A DNA stretch of 64,000 nt. It comes from CAVQJU01 sp963729215 (lineage in GTDB: Bacteria; Acidobacteriota; Vicinamibacteria; Vicinamibacterales; CAVVIG01). The stretch is from positions 248,001-312,000 of the forward strand of contig CAVSND010000009.1 in NCBI GenBank assembly GCA_963729215.1. The letters run 5' to 3'. Position 1 is the first letter of the stretch, and every line of letters begins with the position of its first letter. This document shows, piece by piece, positions 44,748-54,065 of this stretch. A program made the translations under genes and the position numbers. Under the pieces are notes generated by a model. The model ran no database searches and was not told the origin of the DNA. It worked only from the letters and a program-made list of their open reading frames with translations.

Positions 44748-45671
44748 TAACCGGCTGCCGTCGGGTGCAGGCCGTCGCTGCCCAGCAACGACAAGTCGCC
44801 GCCGAAGGCCGCGTAGACGTCGACAAGCGGCACACCCTTCGAGCTAGCCAGCGTCCTCACCTGATCGTTGAACGGCGCGACAAGGCTCGCGTTCGCTCCA
44901 CGAGAGCCGTTCGGGTTCCGCGGCGTGATGGTGGCCAGCATGACCTTCAGGCCGCGGCTCTGCGCGCTATCGATCATCTGGCCGAGACCGGCGGTGATTG
45001 CCTGGAATGAAACGGCGCCAAGATCGTTTGCGCCCTCCATGAGGAGCACGACGTCATACTGGCTGCCTGGGCGTGACGCTGACAAATCGAGAGAACGTCG
45101 CCGGATCGGTGACAGCTTCCTGGGGCTTGCCCTGGTTCGCCACCTGAGGAGACTGCGCGGTGTACAACGCGGACAGCGACATCTGCAGAGCACCTGGGTA
45201 CGTATCAGGCGTAGGGAACTGAACGTACGGCCGCAATCTGCCCACGCTCAGAATGGTTTCCGCGTTTGTGCCGTCTTCTCCCCAGGTAATGCTGTCGCCG
45301 AAGGCGACAAAGCGCGTCACGTTCAGATGCGGCGGCCCCACGACGGTGACAGAAAACGAGCACGAGCTGGTGCGATTGACGTGGTCGGTCGCAGTACACG
45401 TCACCGCCGTTGCACCCACGGGAAACACCGATCCGCTCGCGGGCGCACAGGCGACGGTCGTCGGAGGAAAACCGGCTTCGACAGCGGCCGGCGGGTAGAC
45501 GACGGATACAGGCTGCGCGAGCGGCGATGACCGCGTGACCGGCGCCGGACACACGGCCTTGGGCGGATAGTAGATCTGCGTCGGCGTGACGGGCGTGTTG
45601 CTGCATGCCGGCAGGAGCGCGGCGCCCAGGGCGAGGAATGCGACGACGAGAAGAATTCGGGGAGTGCGCAC
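44624..45671 (-). CDS. SGNH/GDSL hydrolase lipoprotein with N-terminal HYR-like domain (one frame break)
   Basis: Signal peptide to lipobox LLPACS, then a HYR-like module with paired Cys (FPPTTVACAPASGSVFPVG, TAVTCTATDHVNRTSSCSFS), then the SGNH core: block I VAFGDSITWGED, block III LMEGANDLG and block V DGLHPTAAGYH. The frame slips near 45080 between SRFVSVT and SRPGSQYDVVLL. GTG start at 45671. Restored length is about 349 aa. A close paralogue follows 39 bp upstream at 45711-46784. Likely an extracytoplasmic esterase, for example acting on acylated glycan. Confidence 0.82.
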
Positions 45672-45710
45672 GCGTGCGCTAACAACACTATGGCTGACGC
45701 GCGAAAAGGG

Positions 45711-46784
45711 TCAAGAGTGCTTACCGGCGGCGCGCCGGCGCGCGGAACGGCACGAAGCGGAATGGGTTCGTGAGAGACGATGGAAGACGATCTGTTCCAG
45801 GGCATGCTTGATTGACGTGAAGAACGTCTCCGCGATCTTCGTATAGCCCGCCGGCGTGGGATGCAGGCCGTCGAAGTCGACGAGCGTCGTGATGTCTCCA
45901 TTGAACGCCTGAAACACATCCACCAGCTCGACGTCCTCCTGGGACGCGATGTTCCTCAGGCCGCTGTTGTAGGGCTCCACGAGCGAGGCGGCGAGGCCGC
46001 GATCGGGACAGCAGCCGTTTGGATTCTCCGGCGGCAGCGTCGCCAGGAACACGCGGACGCCCTTTCCTTTCGTGTTCCGCACCATCGTGCGGACCGCGTC
46101 GAGCGCCTTCTGTGCAGTCCGCGAGTCTCTGTCGCCGAGATCGATCGCGCCCTCCATCAGCGTCAGGGCCTCGTAGTTGCCCGTCGCGATCAGTCCCTGG
46201 AGCCTCGAGACGCCTTCCACAGCCGATTCGAGCGGTTTCCCCTGGTTGTGCACGGAAATCGACTGCGCCTGCGAGGTATAGACACTCGCCAGGTCCCTCT
46301 GGAGTTCCGCAGGGTACGACTTCGCGGCATCCACACGGAGGATGCGGATCCGGCCATCGCCTTCGGACACGACTTCGCCAGCCGTCATGCTGTCGCCAAA
46401 CGCGAGATAGCTGGTCGCCGCGATCTTCGGCGGCACCGTGACCGTCACCGAGAACGAGCACGAGTCCGTGCGCTGCCGCGCGTCCGTCACCGTGCACGTG
46501 ACCGGGGTCGCACCGACGGCGAACGTCAATCCGCTGGGCGGCACGCACGCGACCGTGACCGGCTGGGCCCCGTTGACGGTGGTCGGCGTCCCATACACGA
46601 CCGAGATGGGCGCGCCCAGCGTCGATTGCACGGGCGTCGGCGCCGGACAGGTGATCTTCGGCGGATCGGGAACGGCCGGCGGAGGCGGCGTTGGCTGAGT
46701 TTGCGATCCGCTGCAGGCGTGGAGCGCAAGGGCTGCCGCGAGCGCGGTCAGCACCCGGCGATAAGCACGAGTTGAATGGAGCAC
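45711..46784 (-). CDS. SGNH/GDSL hydrolase lipoprotein with N-terminal HYR-like domain, 357 aa
   Basis: Lipobox ALALHACS, Pro-rich linker, HYR-like module (GAQPVTVACVPPSGLTFAVG, TPVTCTVTDARQRTDSCSFS), then SGNH blocks: LAFGDSMTAGE (nucleophile Ser), LMEGAIDLGD (block III, Asp in place of the usual GxND Asn), and DGLHPTPAGYTKIAE (catalytic Asp-His). GTG start at 46784. Uninterrupted copy of the neighbour at 44624, so the pair is a tandem duplication. The 3' end is basic and may not be folded. Substrate unknown; acyl esterase activity is inference. Confidence 0.88.
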   Translation of the reverse strand: MLHSTRAYRRVLTALAAALALHACSGSQTQPTPPPPAVPDPPKITCPAPTPVQSTLGAPISVVYGTPTTVNGAQPVTVACVPPSGLTFAVGATPVTCTVTDARQRTDSCSFSVTVTVPPKIAATSYLAFGDSMTAGEVVSEGDGRIRILRVDAAKSYPAELQRDLASVYTSQAQSISVHNQGKPLESAVEGVSRLQGLIATGNYEALTLMEGAIDLGDRDSRTAQKALDAVRTMVRNTKGKGVRVFLATLPPENPNGCCPDRGLAASLVEPYNSGLRNIASQEDVELVDVFQAFNGDITTLVDFDGLHPTPAGYTKIAETFFTSIKHALEQIVFHRLSRTHSASCRSARRRAAGKHS

Positions 46785-46794
46785 GATGCGGGCG

Positions 46795-48120
46795 CTAGCG
46801 GCTCCTCAGGAGGACCGGGGGCAGCGAGAACGGGAACGACCCGCTGTCGCCCGGCGGCAACGACACGATGACCACGTTGGAGCGCTCCCGCCGGGCCGTC
46901 ACGCCGGCCTCGCCGCGCGCATTACCGCTCGACACGAAGAATCCCATCTGCTCGCCAGCGAAAGGCTGGTGCCCCATCATCGGTCCCCACCGCGCGTCGT
47001 ACGCCCAGTTCCTGGCAAAGTCAGACAGGATGGGAGCGCCGGTGCTCGGGCGCCCGCGCCACATCTGGATGAAACCTGATGTATACCATCTGCCGCTGAT
47101 GTTCACAACTGCCCACACGGTGTACTGGAGCGGGCCGTCCCACCCCGCCGGCGTGTAGTCGGGCCAGCTGGCTTTCGTCGTGAACTCGAGATTGAGTCCG
47201 GCGCCCGGGCTCATGTCGATCCGCGTGATCTTCGCGGTCGCGGGCCAGCTGGCGATGTCAGGCGGTGAGTTATACACAGCCGCCGATCCGAGGTTCATCG
47301 CGTCGCCCGGCGTCGGTCCGATGGGGACATCCGGCGGTAGCGGCGGCGGCAAGACGACGGGCGCGGCGTCTGGAACACCTGCGTCGCGGACCAGGGCCCG
47401 GCATTTACTCGAATCCGCGGCTCGCACGTGCCAGAACAGCTGCTTGATGGGCGGCAGGTCCTGCGGCGAATCGAGAAAACTCTGGCCCGAGCGCTCGGCG
47501 ACCGTCCAGATCGCCAGCTTGTTGCCGAAGCTGTCGCTATCGGCGATTTCGATGATGTAAACCAGCGCGCCCACGGGTCCGGAGTGCGGAGCGTTGGCGA
47601 AGGTAAAGCGCGGGTGCGCAGAATCAACGATCACGTTGTTGACAGGCGACGCCGGCACCGGCGCGCCGATGACGATGGGCGTGAAGACGTCGAACGCCGC
47701 TGTGGACGAAAACGGACCCGTATTGGCCCCGTCCTGCGCTCGCGCGTGCCAGAAATAGGTGCGCCCAGTGGCCAGGGCATCGGGCAGCCGCAGGCTTGTC
47801 TGTCCGGTTGCGCCCGGTTGAATGCCGTCCTGCGTGAACACGATGTTGGCAAAGCTGACGTCCGCGGCGACCTCGAACAAGTAAGTCAGCGGACGCACAC
47901 CGGATGTCCCCGCGTTGAGGACCGTCAGGACCAGGGGTTGCTGATCGACGGCAACCTTGGTGCCCGTCGCTGGCTTCATGATGCCCGGCGGCGTGATGTT
48001 GACGCCGGGAATGGGTCCCGCGACCGTCGGGCTGAGCGGATCCGCGCTCTTCGTCGTGACACACCCGGCCATGGCGAGGACAACCGGAACAATGCACGCC
48101 AGCGTGATGCTTCGAAACAT
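46795..48120 (-). CDS. Lipoprotein with tandem Ig/fibronectin-like domains, 441 aa
   Basis: Lipobox LAMAGCVT, then two Fn3-like modules: QQPLVLTVLNAG and YLFEVAADVSFANIVFTQDG with TYFWHARAQDG, then SGPVGALVYIIEIADSDSFG with LFWHVRAADS. After a Pro-rich linker, a C-terminal ~150-residue jelly-roll-like domain (QYTVWAVVNISGRWYTSGFI, DARWGPMMGHQPFAGEQMGF) follows. The same order is found at 55072-56403, so these are paralogues. The gene lies 9 bp upstream of the SGNH hydrolase and is probably co-transcribed. Carbohydrate or protein binding at the surface is likely. Confidence 0.78.
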   Translation of the reverse strand: MFRSITLACIVPVVLAMAGCVTTKSADPLSPTVAGPIPGVNITPPGIMKPATGTKVAVDQQPLVLTVLNAGTSGVRPLTYLFEVAADVSFANIVFTQDGIQPGATGQTSLRLPDALATGRTYFWHARAQDGANTGPFSSTAAFDVFTPIVIGAPVPASPVNNVIVDSAHPRFTFANAPHSGPVGALVYIIEIADSDSFGNKLAIWTVAERSGQSFLDSPQDLPPIKQLFWHVRAADSSKCRALVRDAGVPDAAPVVLPPPLPPDVPIGPTPGDAMNLGSAAVYNSPPDIASWPATAKITRIDMSPGAGLNLEFTTKASWPDYTPAGWDGPLQYTVWAVVNISGRWYTSGFIQMWRGRPSTGAPILSDFARNWAYDARWGPMMGHQPFAGEQMGFFVSSGNARGEAGVTARRERSNVVIVSLPPGDSGSFPFSLPPVLLRSR

Positions 48121-48295
48121 GATCTGCCCAGTCTCTTCCCCGGATGGTGCAGCCGTACATGCGTGTGCGCACGACTACACAATGCGGCTATCGGATCGAA
48201 GAATTCCGGAAGTTTAGAGACCCAGGGCTGGGAGCCCAGGCAGCCACTGCCGGTGAAACTGAAACGCGGAAGCCGTATGGTACCATGCGGCCTCC

Positions 48296-50967
48296 ATGGC
48301 CGCCAAGCGGCTGTCCCTGCTGACTTTGAGCGCTGTTGCCTTCGTCGCCGCGTTGGCCGCCTGGCTGTCACGCGGTGCGTTGACGGTCACTTCCCTCTCC
48401 TCGGACGGCGCCCGAATCGGGCTTTTCAATCCCCCGGCTGGCTCGTCGCCTGGCTGGCCGCCGCGTTCGCCGTCCTTCTGATATCCCGCACGAGCCGCAG
48501 CACGCTCCTGGTCCTCAGCGCCGTACTCGTGGCGCCATGGCTGCCGGGGTACGTGCCCGCGGCGGCGTTCATCTGGACCGGCCCGCTGCGCGATTGGCTC
48601 TGGATAGTCGTCATCGTGGCTGTGGCGGCTCCGGCTGTCGCCCGCCGGGCTCCTGCGAACCTGGCCCGCGCCGTGCGCGACCCGCGCAGGGCGCCATGGC
48701 TGGCTGCCGCGATTGCCGCCGTCGCCTACCTCGCCGGCGCCTATCAGATTTCACCGCGCCTGCCGACCGGCGACGAGCCGCATTACCTGGTCATCGCGCA
48801 GAGCCTCCTCAAAGACCACGACCTGAAAATCGAAAACAATCATCGCCGCGGCGACTACCACGACTACTACGCGGGCGATCTGCGTCCCGACTACCTGCAG
48901 CGCGGCATCAACGGCGAGATTTACTCGGTCCACGCGCCGGGGCTTCCCGTCGTGGTCGCGCCCGTGCTCGCGTTGTTCGGTTACCCCGGCGTGCTCGTCT
49001 TCCTTGCACTCGTCAGCGCGTGGGCGACCGCGTTGGCCTGGATGGCAACATGGCGAGTGACGTCCGACGCGGCGTCGAGCTGGTTCGGGTGGGCCACGGC
49101 CGCGCTCACCGCCCCGTTCTTCTTCCAGTCTTTTGTGGTCTATCCAGACGCCCCGGGCGCGGCGCTGCTCATGATCGGCGTGCTGGCGCTCGTTGGCGAA
49201 CCAACGCTCTCGACGCGGCGGGCCCTCGTCACTGGCGCGGCGCTCGCGATCCTCCCGTGGCTGCATACACGATACGTCGTTGCCGCCGTCGTGCTCGGGA
49301 TGCTCATCGCCGCGCGGGCAGTCGTGTCGCGTCCCAATACCGGCGCCCTCAGACGGATCCTTGCGCTCTTTTCAGTTCCACTCGTCAGCGCGGTGTGCTG
49401 GTTCTGTTTCTTCTACGCGATCTACGGATCACCCGATCCGCGCGCGCCGTACGGCGGCAGCGCCCAGAGCGATCTCGCCAACCTCCCGCGAGGGATGATC
49501 GGGCTGCTGTTCGACCAGCAGTTCGGCGTGCTGCCTTCCGCGCCCGTTCTTTTGTGCGCCCTGGCGGGCCTCGTGGTCCTGCTGCGCCGAACGCCGCGGA
49601 TGGCGGTCGAACTGATCCTGCTCATCGCGCCGTACGGTTTTCTCGTGGGTGCGTTCCAGATGTGGTGGGGCGGCAACAGCTCGCCCGGCCGCTTCATTAC
49701 CCCCATCATGCTGCCGCTGGCGATCCCTGCCGGCGTCTGGTTCCACACGCGCCGTGGATACGCCGGGAAGTTCCTCGGCCTCGGCGCGTTGACCATCAGC
49801 CTGCTCACGACGATCACGCTCGCCACGGTCGACCGCGGCATCCTCCTCTACAACTTCCGTGACGGATCGTCGCGCCTGCTGACGTGGCTGTCGCCGCTGG
49901 TGAACATCACGGCCGGGTTGCCGAGCGTCTTCCAGACAGATCCTTCGACCGCGCTCCTGCACGGACTCGTCTGGATCGCGGCGATCGCGCTGACGGCCGC
50001 CGTTGGCGTGTTCGTCGAACGGCGAGGCGGCGCGCCTGTGTCTGTCGCGCTGGCGCTCGGGTTTTCGGCGGTGGCGTCAGCGACGGTGGCGCTCTCGGTC
50101 GTGTGGTGGCATCACGGCCTGTCGCTGAGCGGATCGCCGGCCCCCGTGTCCCCCATCACGCCGGCCTCCGGCACCGCGGCCTTCCTCGATCGTTACGACC
50201 CTGACAGCCGTCAGATCGCGATCCGCTACGCTCCCATGCACCCCGTCAGCCCTGAAGACGTCTTGTCGAATCTGACGCTCGCCGAAACCATGGGCCCGGC
50301 CACGCGCGATGCCCCGGCGATCGCCGTGTTTCGGGTACCAGCGGGGCTCTATGCCATCGAGGGCGAGGGCCATGGCACCGATCCGCTGACGGTGACTGTC
50401 GACAGCGAGTTCGGCCCTCAATGGAAATGGGATCTGGACGAGCCGTCCGGCACGTCGTCCAGCAAGTGGCGCCGCGAGTTTCGACTCCCCGTGCAGGCAC
50501 GGGGCGTGGCCGTCATGGCGCCGGGAGCCAGCCGCGTGGCATTGCGGCCCATCAGCATCGCGGGATCGCGCAGCCGCATCGCACGAACCGAAGCCGAGCA
50601 CGTCGCGCGATACGGACCGGCGGTCGTATTCGTCATGGCCGGACACGCGTTCATGGAACGCGCCGGAACCTGGGTCGAAGGCGGGCGATCGGCCGAGTTC
50701 GCGATCAGCGCGGACCGTGACGCGCCGGTACACCTGCTCGTCAGAAACCCGCCGGTGGCCAACACGGTCCTGCTCGAAGCGACCGGCTGGCGCGAGCAAC
50801 TGGTCCTCGCGCCCGGCGAAGAGCGGCTGATTGCCCTTCCCCGGACCGCCTCTTCCGGCGCGTTGGCGTTGCGCGTGAGCGCCGCGCAGGGCGCGCGGCC
50901 GACCGAGTTCGAGCGCGGCAGCGAGGACAGCCGGTATCTCGGCTGCTGGATCGAGACGCGGCCGTGA
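48296..50967 (+). CDS. GT-C-like polytopic membrane protein (one frame break)
   Basis: N-terminus MAAKRLSLLTLSAVAFVAAL, frame slip near 48430 at a TTTT/CCCCC run, then LVAWLAAAFAVLLISRTSRS. GT-C features: SPRLPTGDEPHYLVIAQSLL (acidic GDE loop) and YSVHAPGLPVVVAPVLALFG, about 12 membrane segments in total, and a C-terminal ~250-residue soluble extracytoplasmic domain ending WIETRP. Restored length is about 890 aa. GTGA overlap with the following gene. Divergent from the lipoprotein gene at 48120. Confidence 0.75.
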
Positions 50968-52436
50968 ACGTCGACACGGCCTGGGGCAGCTCACGGCGAG
51001 AACAGTACGCCGTTATCGCGGTCGTCGCGGTGCTGGTCCTGCTGCGCAGTGTTGTTCCGATCATCTACGAGGGGTACTACTTCGATTCCGACCAGGCCAT
51101 CATCGGCCTCATGGCGAAGCGCCTGAGCGCGTTCCAGGGATTCCCTCTTTTCTACGACGGCCTCAACTACATCCTCGGCGTCGAGTCGTGGATCATCGCC
51201 CCGTTCTTCTGGCTCGCCGGCCCGACGGTCGCCGTGATGCGTGTCCCGCTCACCGCCCTGAACATCGTCGTGGCGGTCTGGCTCGTGACGGCCCTGGGAC
51301 GGCGGCTCGGCGTGCGGCCCGTCGTGGCGGTCGCGGGTGCGCTGCCGTTCGTGGTGCCGGGTCCGGTGGTGGCCGGCCAGCTCCTCGAAACCGCGGGGGC
51401 GTGCGTGGAGCCGTTTCTCTACGTGCTGTTGCTCTGGCGGTTGAAGCAGCGTCCGTTTGCGTTTGGTGCGTTGCTCGCGGTCGCATTCCTCCATCGGGAG
51501 TTCACCATCTTCGCCATTCCCGCGCTGGTCTTCGTCGAGGCGGCAAGCGGCTCCTTCCTGGACCGCGCGAACCTCAGGCGGGCGGGGTGGATGGGGGCCG
51601 GCTTCGTGCTGGTGTGGATCGTCGTGGACGCCATCAAACTGTACCAGGCCGGCCTGTCGCTCGGCCTCCAGGCTTCGTCCCTTGCCGGCCAGATGTGCAT
51701 GGCGCCCGGGGAACTCGCCGGCCGTGCGGCCACGGTGTTCACCCAGGCGTTGCCGGTGTTGTACGGCGGCACCTATACGCACCTTCTCGACTTCCGTATG
51801 AACACGGAACTCAGCGCCGGTTCGACCGCCGTCGGGTGGATGGTGGCCGTCGTGCTGGGCGGCATGCTCGTGCGCCTCGCCTGGATGTGGTCGAAGCAAC
51901 CGCGGTTCGATTCGGCCGACGCGTTCTTCGTCTATCTCGCACTCGTCGGCGTCTTCACGGCGGCCGCCTACCCGCTGTCGTGCAACATCATTCCCGGCCA
52001 GCCCCCGCTGCTGCGCTATCTCCTCCTGGGACTGCTGCTGCCGGTTGGCTGCTTCGGCGCCTACATGCGGCGTGAAACATCTCGAGCGCTCCGGATCATC
52101 GTCCCGATCGTGTTCACGCTCTGGGGGACGGCCAATCTCGTGGACAACATCCGGCTGGTCCGGGCGTCGGTCCAGGAGCCCCCGTCAAACGAGCACGGCA
52201 TAATTGCCGACTACCTCGTCCGCCACCAGATTCTGTACGCGCGCGCCATTTACTGGGACGCGTACGCCATCGACTTCCTGGCGCGCGAACGCGTGATCGT
52301 CTCGTCGGTGGACGTGATCAGGATCCCCGCGTACCAGCGCCTGGTGGACGACCACGGTTCGAGCGCCTACAACCTGCCCCGAGTGCCCTGCACCGGCGGC
52401 CCGCAGGTGGCATCGTGGTGCGTCCAGCCGCCTTAG
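50964..52436 (+). CDS. GT-C-like polytopic membrane protein, 490 aa
   Basis: GTG start at 50964 overlapping the upstream TGA (GTGA). An N-terminal helix is followed by YEGYYFDSDQAIIGLMAKRL, the PMT-like acidic loop, and about 9 more membrane segments. A short extracytoplasmic tail (FLARERVIVSSVDVIRIPAY) contains Cys pairs near the end. Probably a polyprenyl-phosphate-sugar-dependent glycosyltransferase, the last gene of a two-gene unit. Confidence 0.75.
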   Translation: MNVDTAWGSSRREQYAVIAVVAVLVLLRSVVPIIYEGYYFDSDQAIIGLMAKRLSAFQGFPLFYDGLNYILGVESWIIAPFFWLAGPTVAVMRVPLTALNIVVAVWLVTALGRRLGVRPVVAVAGALPFVVPGPVVAGQLLETAGACVEPFLYVLLLWRLKQRPFAFGALLAVAFLHREFTIFAIPALVFVEAASGSFLDRANLRRAGWMGAGFVLVWIVVDAIKLYQAGLSLGLQASSLAGQMCMAPGELAGRAATVFTQALPVLYGGTYTHLLDFRMNTELSAGSTAVGWMVAVVLGGMLVRLAWMWSKQPRFDSADAFFVYLALVGVFTAAAYPLSCNIIPGQPPLLRYLLLGLLLPVGCFGAYMRRETSRALRIIVPIVFTLWGTANLVDNIRLVRASVQEPPSNEHGIIADYLVRHQILYARAIYWDAYAIDFLARERVIVSSVDVIRIPAYQRLVDDHGSSAYNLPRVPCTGGPQVASWCVQPP

Positions 52437-52463
52437 CCGCGGCGACGAAATGACTTGCCGCGG

Positions 52464-52502
52464 AATGTCGAACGTAAAACGTAGAACGCAAAACGTAAAA
52501 CG
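52464..52502. repeat. Dispersed intergenic repeat, family I, copy 4 (partial)
   Basis: GTCGAACGTAAAACGTAG followed by AACGCAAAACGTAAAACGT: only the ACG-rich words of the family, without the CAGCAGCC flank or an opposite arm. It lies between the convergent GT-C and MBOAT genes, with related words (GGAGAACGTCGAGCG) extending to 52528. Confidence 0.65.
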
Positions 52503-52531
52503 TCACAGGCAAGACGGAGAACGTCGAGCGG

Positions 52532-53989
52532 TCAGAACTGAAAGTAGATGAACGGCCGTGCGTGTGTTTCCGCGGAGAGGATCACCAGCAGCACCCACAA
52601 CGAGACGACGAACATTCCGAGCGCGGTGCGCGTGCCCAGGCGCACGTGCCAGCTCGAGATCGGGTCCTCGTCCAGCCGCGCGTCCGCGATCCGAAGCAGG
52701 CGCTGCAGCACCGGCCGGCCGGCCCGTCTCGAGCTGGCCAGCCAGAGACCCAGAAGGTGCGCAGGGACCACAAGTGCGATGGCCACGAGGATTGGCGACG
52801 GCCACAGCGTCACGCCCGGCTGCAGCGCGAACATGCCGCGAATGAACAGTGCCGTGTCCGCAACGCCCGTGGCTCGAAAGGGAATCCAGCACAGCGCGAC
52901 GAAGCCCAGCGTCATCACCCACGAGACGATGGACGGTAGCTGGATTCGCTTCCCGAGCCCGTTCTGATAGAGCTTGTGGACGCAGAGCGCGGCCCCGTGA
53001 AGGCCGCCCCACAGGACGAAGTTCCAGCTGGCGCCGTGCCACAGCCCGCCGAGCAGCATGGTCAGCATCAGGTTGACGTACCGCCGGCCTTCGCCGTGCC
53101 GGTTCCCGCCGAGGGGAATATAGAGGTAGTCGCGCAGCCACGCGCTGAGCGTCATGTGCCAGCGCTGCCAGAACTCGGTGATGCTCCTGGCGACATAGGG
53201 CATGTTGAAGTTTTCCGGCAGGTCGTAGCCGATCATCTTCGCCGTGCCGATAGCCATGTCCGAGTAGCCGGAGAAATCGCAATAGATCTGGATGCTGTAG
53301 CCGATCACGCCAAGCCACAGGGTCGTTCCCGAAAACCCCGCCGGCTGCGCGAAGATCTGGTCCACGGGGCCGGCCACACGGTCCGCGATGACGACTTTCT
53401 TCGTTAATCCGAGCAGGAACAGGCTCGCGCCTTCCGCAAGGCGATCGGCGGTGGGCCCGATCCTCCGCGTCATCTGCGGCAGGAAGATCGAGGCGCGCAC
53501 GATTGGGCCCGCGATGAGCTCGGGAAAAAACGTCACGAACGTCGCGTAGTCCATCAGAGAACGGCACGGGGCGATTTCGCGGCGGTACACGTCGATCGTG
53601 TAGCTCATCGACTTGAATGTGTAGAAGCTGATGCCCGCGGGGAGCAGGATGTCCAGCAGCGGAACCCGGAGGCCGAGGCCGTTGAGGTTCGCCGCGAAGA
53701 AGTTGTAGTACTTGAAGTAGCCAAGGATGGCGAGGTTCGAGACAACGCTGAATGTCACCCACCCGCGCCGTCTCCTGGCATCGTCGGTCACGGCGATCCG
53801 CGCGGCGCAGTAGTAGTCGATGACGCTGACAATCAGGAGCAGCGCCAGATACCGGTAGTCCCACGCCGCGTAGAACACGCACGAGGCGACGAGCAGGATG
53901 CGCTTTTTCGTCTCGTGCCTGGACGGTACGGCGAGCGCGGCCAGGACCACCGCCAGAAACACGAAGAATCGGGGGCTCGAAAAAATCAT
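52532..53989 (-). CDS. MBOAT-family membrane O-acyltransferase (AlgI/DltB-like), 485 aa
   Basis: Start ATG at 53989 (MIFSSPRFFVFLAVVLAALA); the frame extends 13 codons further without support. MBOAT signatures: YFKYYNFFAANLN, LPAGISFYTFKSMSYTIDVY, FWQRWHMTLSAWLRDYLYIP and LGGLWHGASWNFVLWGGLHG, the latter carrying the catalytic histidine. Length fits AlgI (about 470-520). It transfers acyl (often acetyl) groups to exported polysaccharide. Divergent from the SGNH gene at 54066, which resembles the AlgJ/AlgX-type partner that typically completes acetylation. Confidence 0.93.
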   Translation of the reverse strand: MIFSSPRFFVFLAVVLAALAVPSRHETKKRILLVASCVFYAAWDYRYLALLLIVSVIDYYCAARIAVTDDARRRRGWVTFSVVSNLAILGYFKYYNFFAANLNGLGLRVPLLDILLPAGISFYTFKSMSYTIDVYRREIAPCRSLMDYATFVTFFPELIAGPIVRASIFLPQMTRRIGPTADRLAEGASLFLLGLTKKVVIADRVAGPVDQIFAQPAGFSGTTLWLGVIGYSIQIYCDFSGYSDMAIGTAKMIGYDLPENFNMPYVARSITEFWQRWHMTLSAWLRDYLYIPLGGNRHGEGRRYVNLMLTMLLGGLWHGASWNFVLWGGLHGAALCVHKLYQNGLGKRIQLPSIVSWVMTLGFVALCWIPFRATGVADTALFIRGMFALQPGVTLWPSPILVAIALVVPAHLLGLWLASSRRAGRPVLQRLLRIADARLDEDPISSWHVRLGTRTALGMFVVSLWVLLVILSAETHARPFIYFQF

Positions 53990-54065
53990 GAAGTCAGGAG
54001 ACGCGGCGCATCGGGAGTATGGCCGCATCCACCTCCCGCGCGCAACGCGGTAAGATCACGGACCA

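Noticed and set aside
47428..48300. In-frame N-terminal extension of the GT-C gene over the lipoprotein gene
   Set aside because: The extension is antisense to conserved lipoprotein sequence; the real N-terminus lies in another frame from 48296, joined by an indel.
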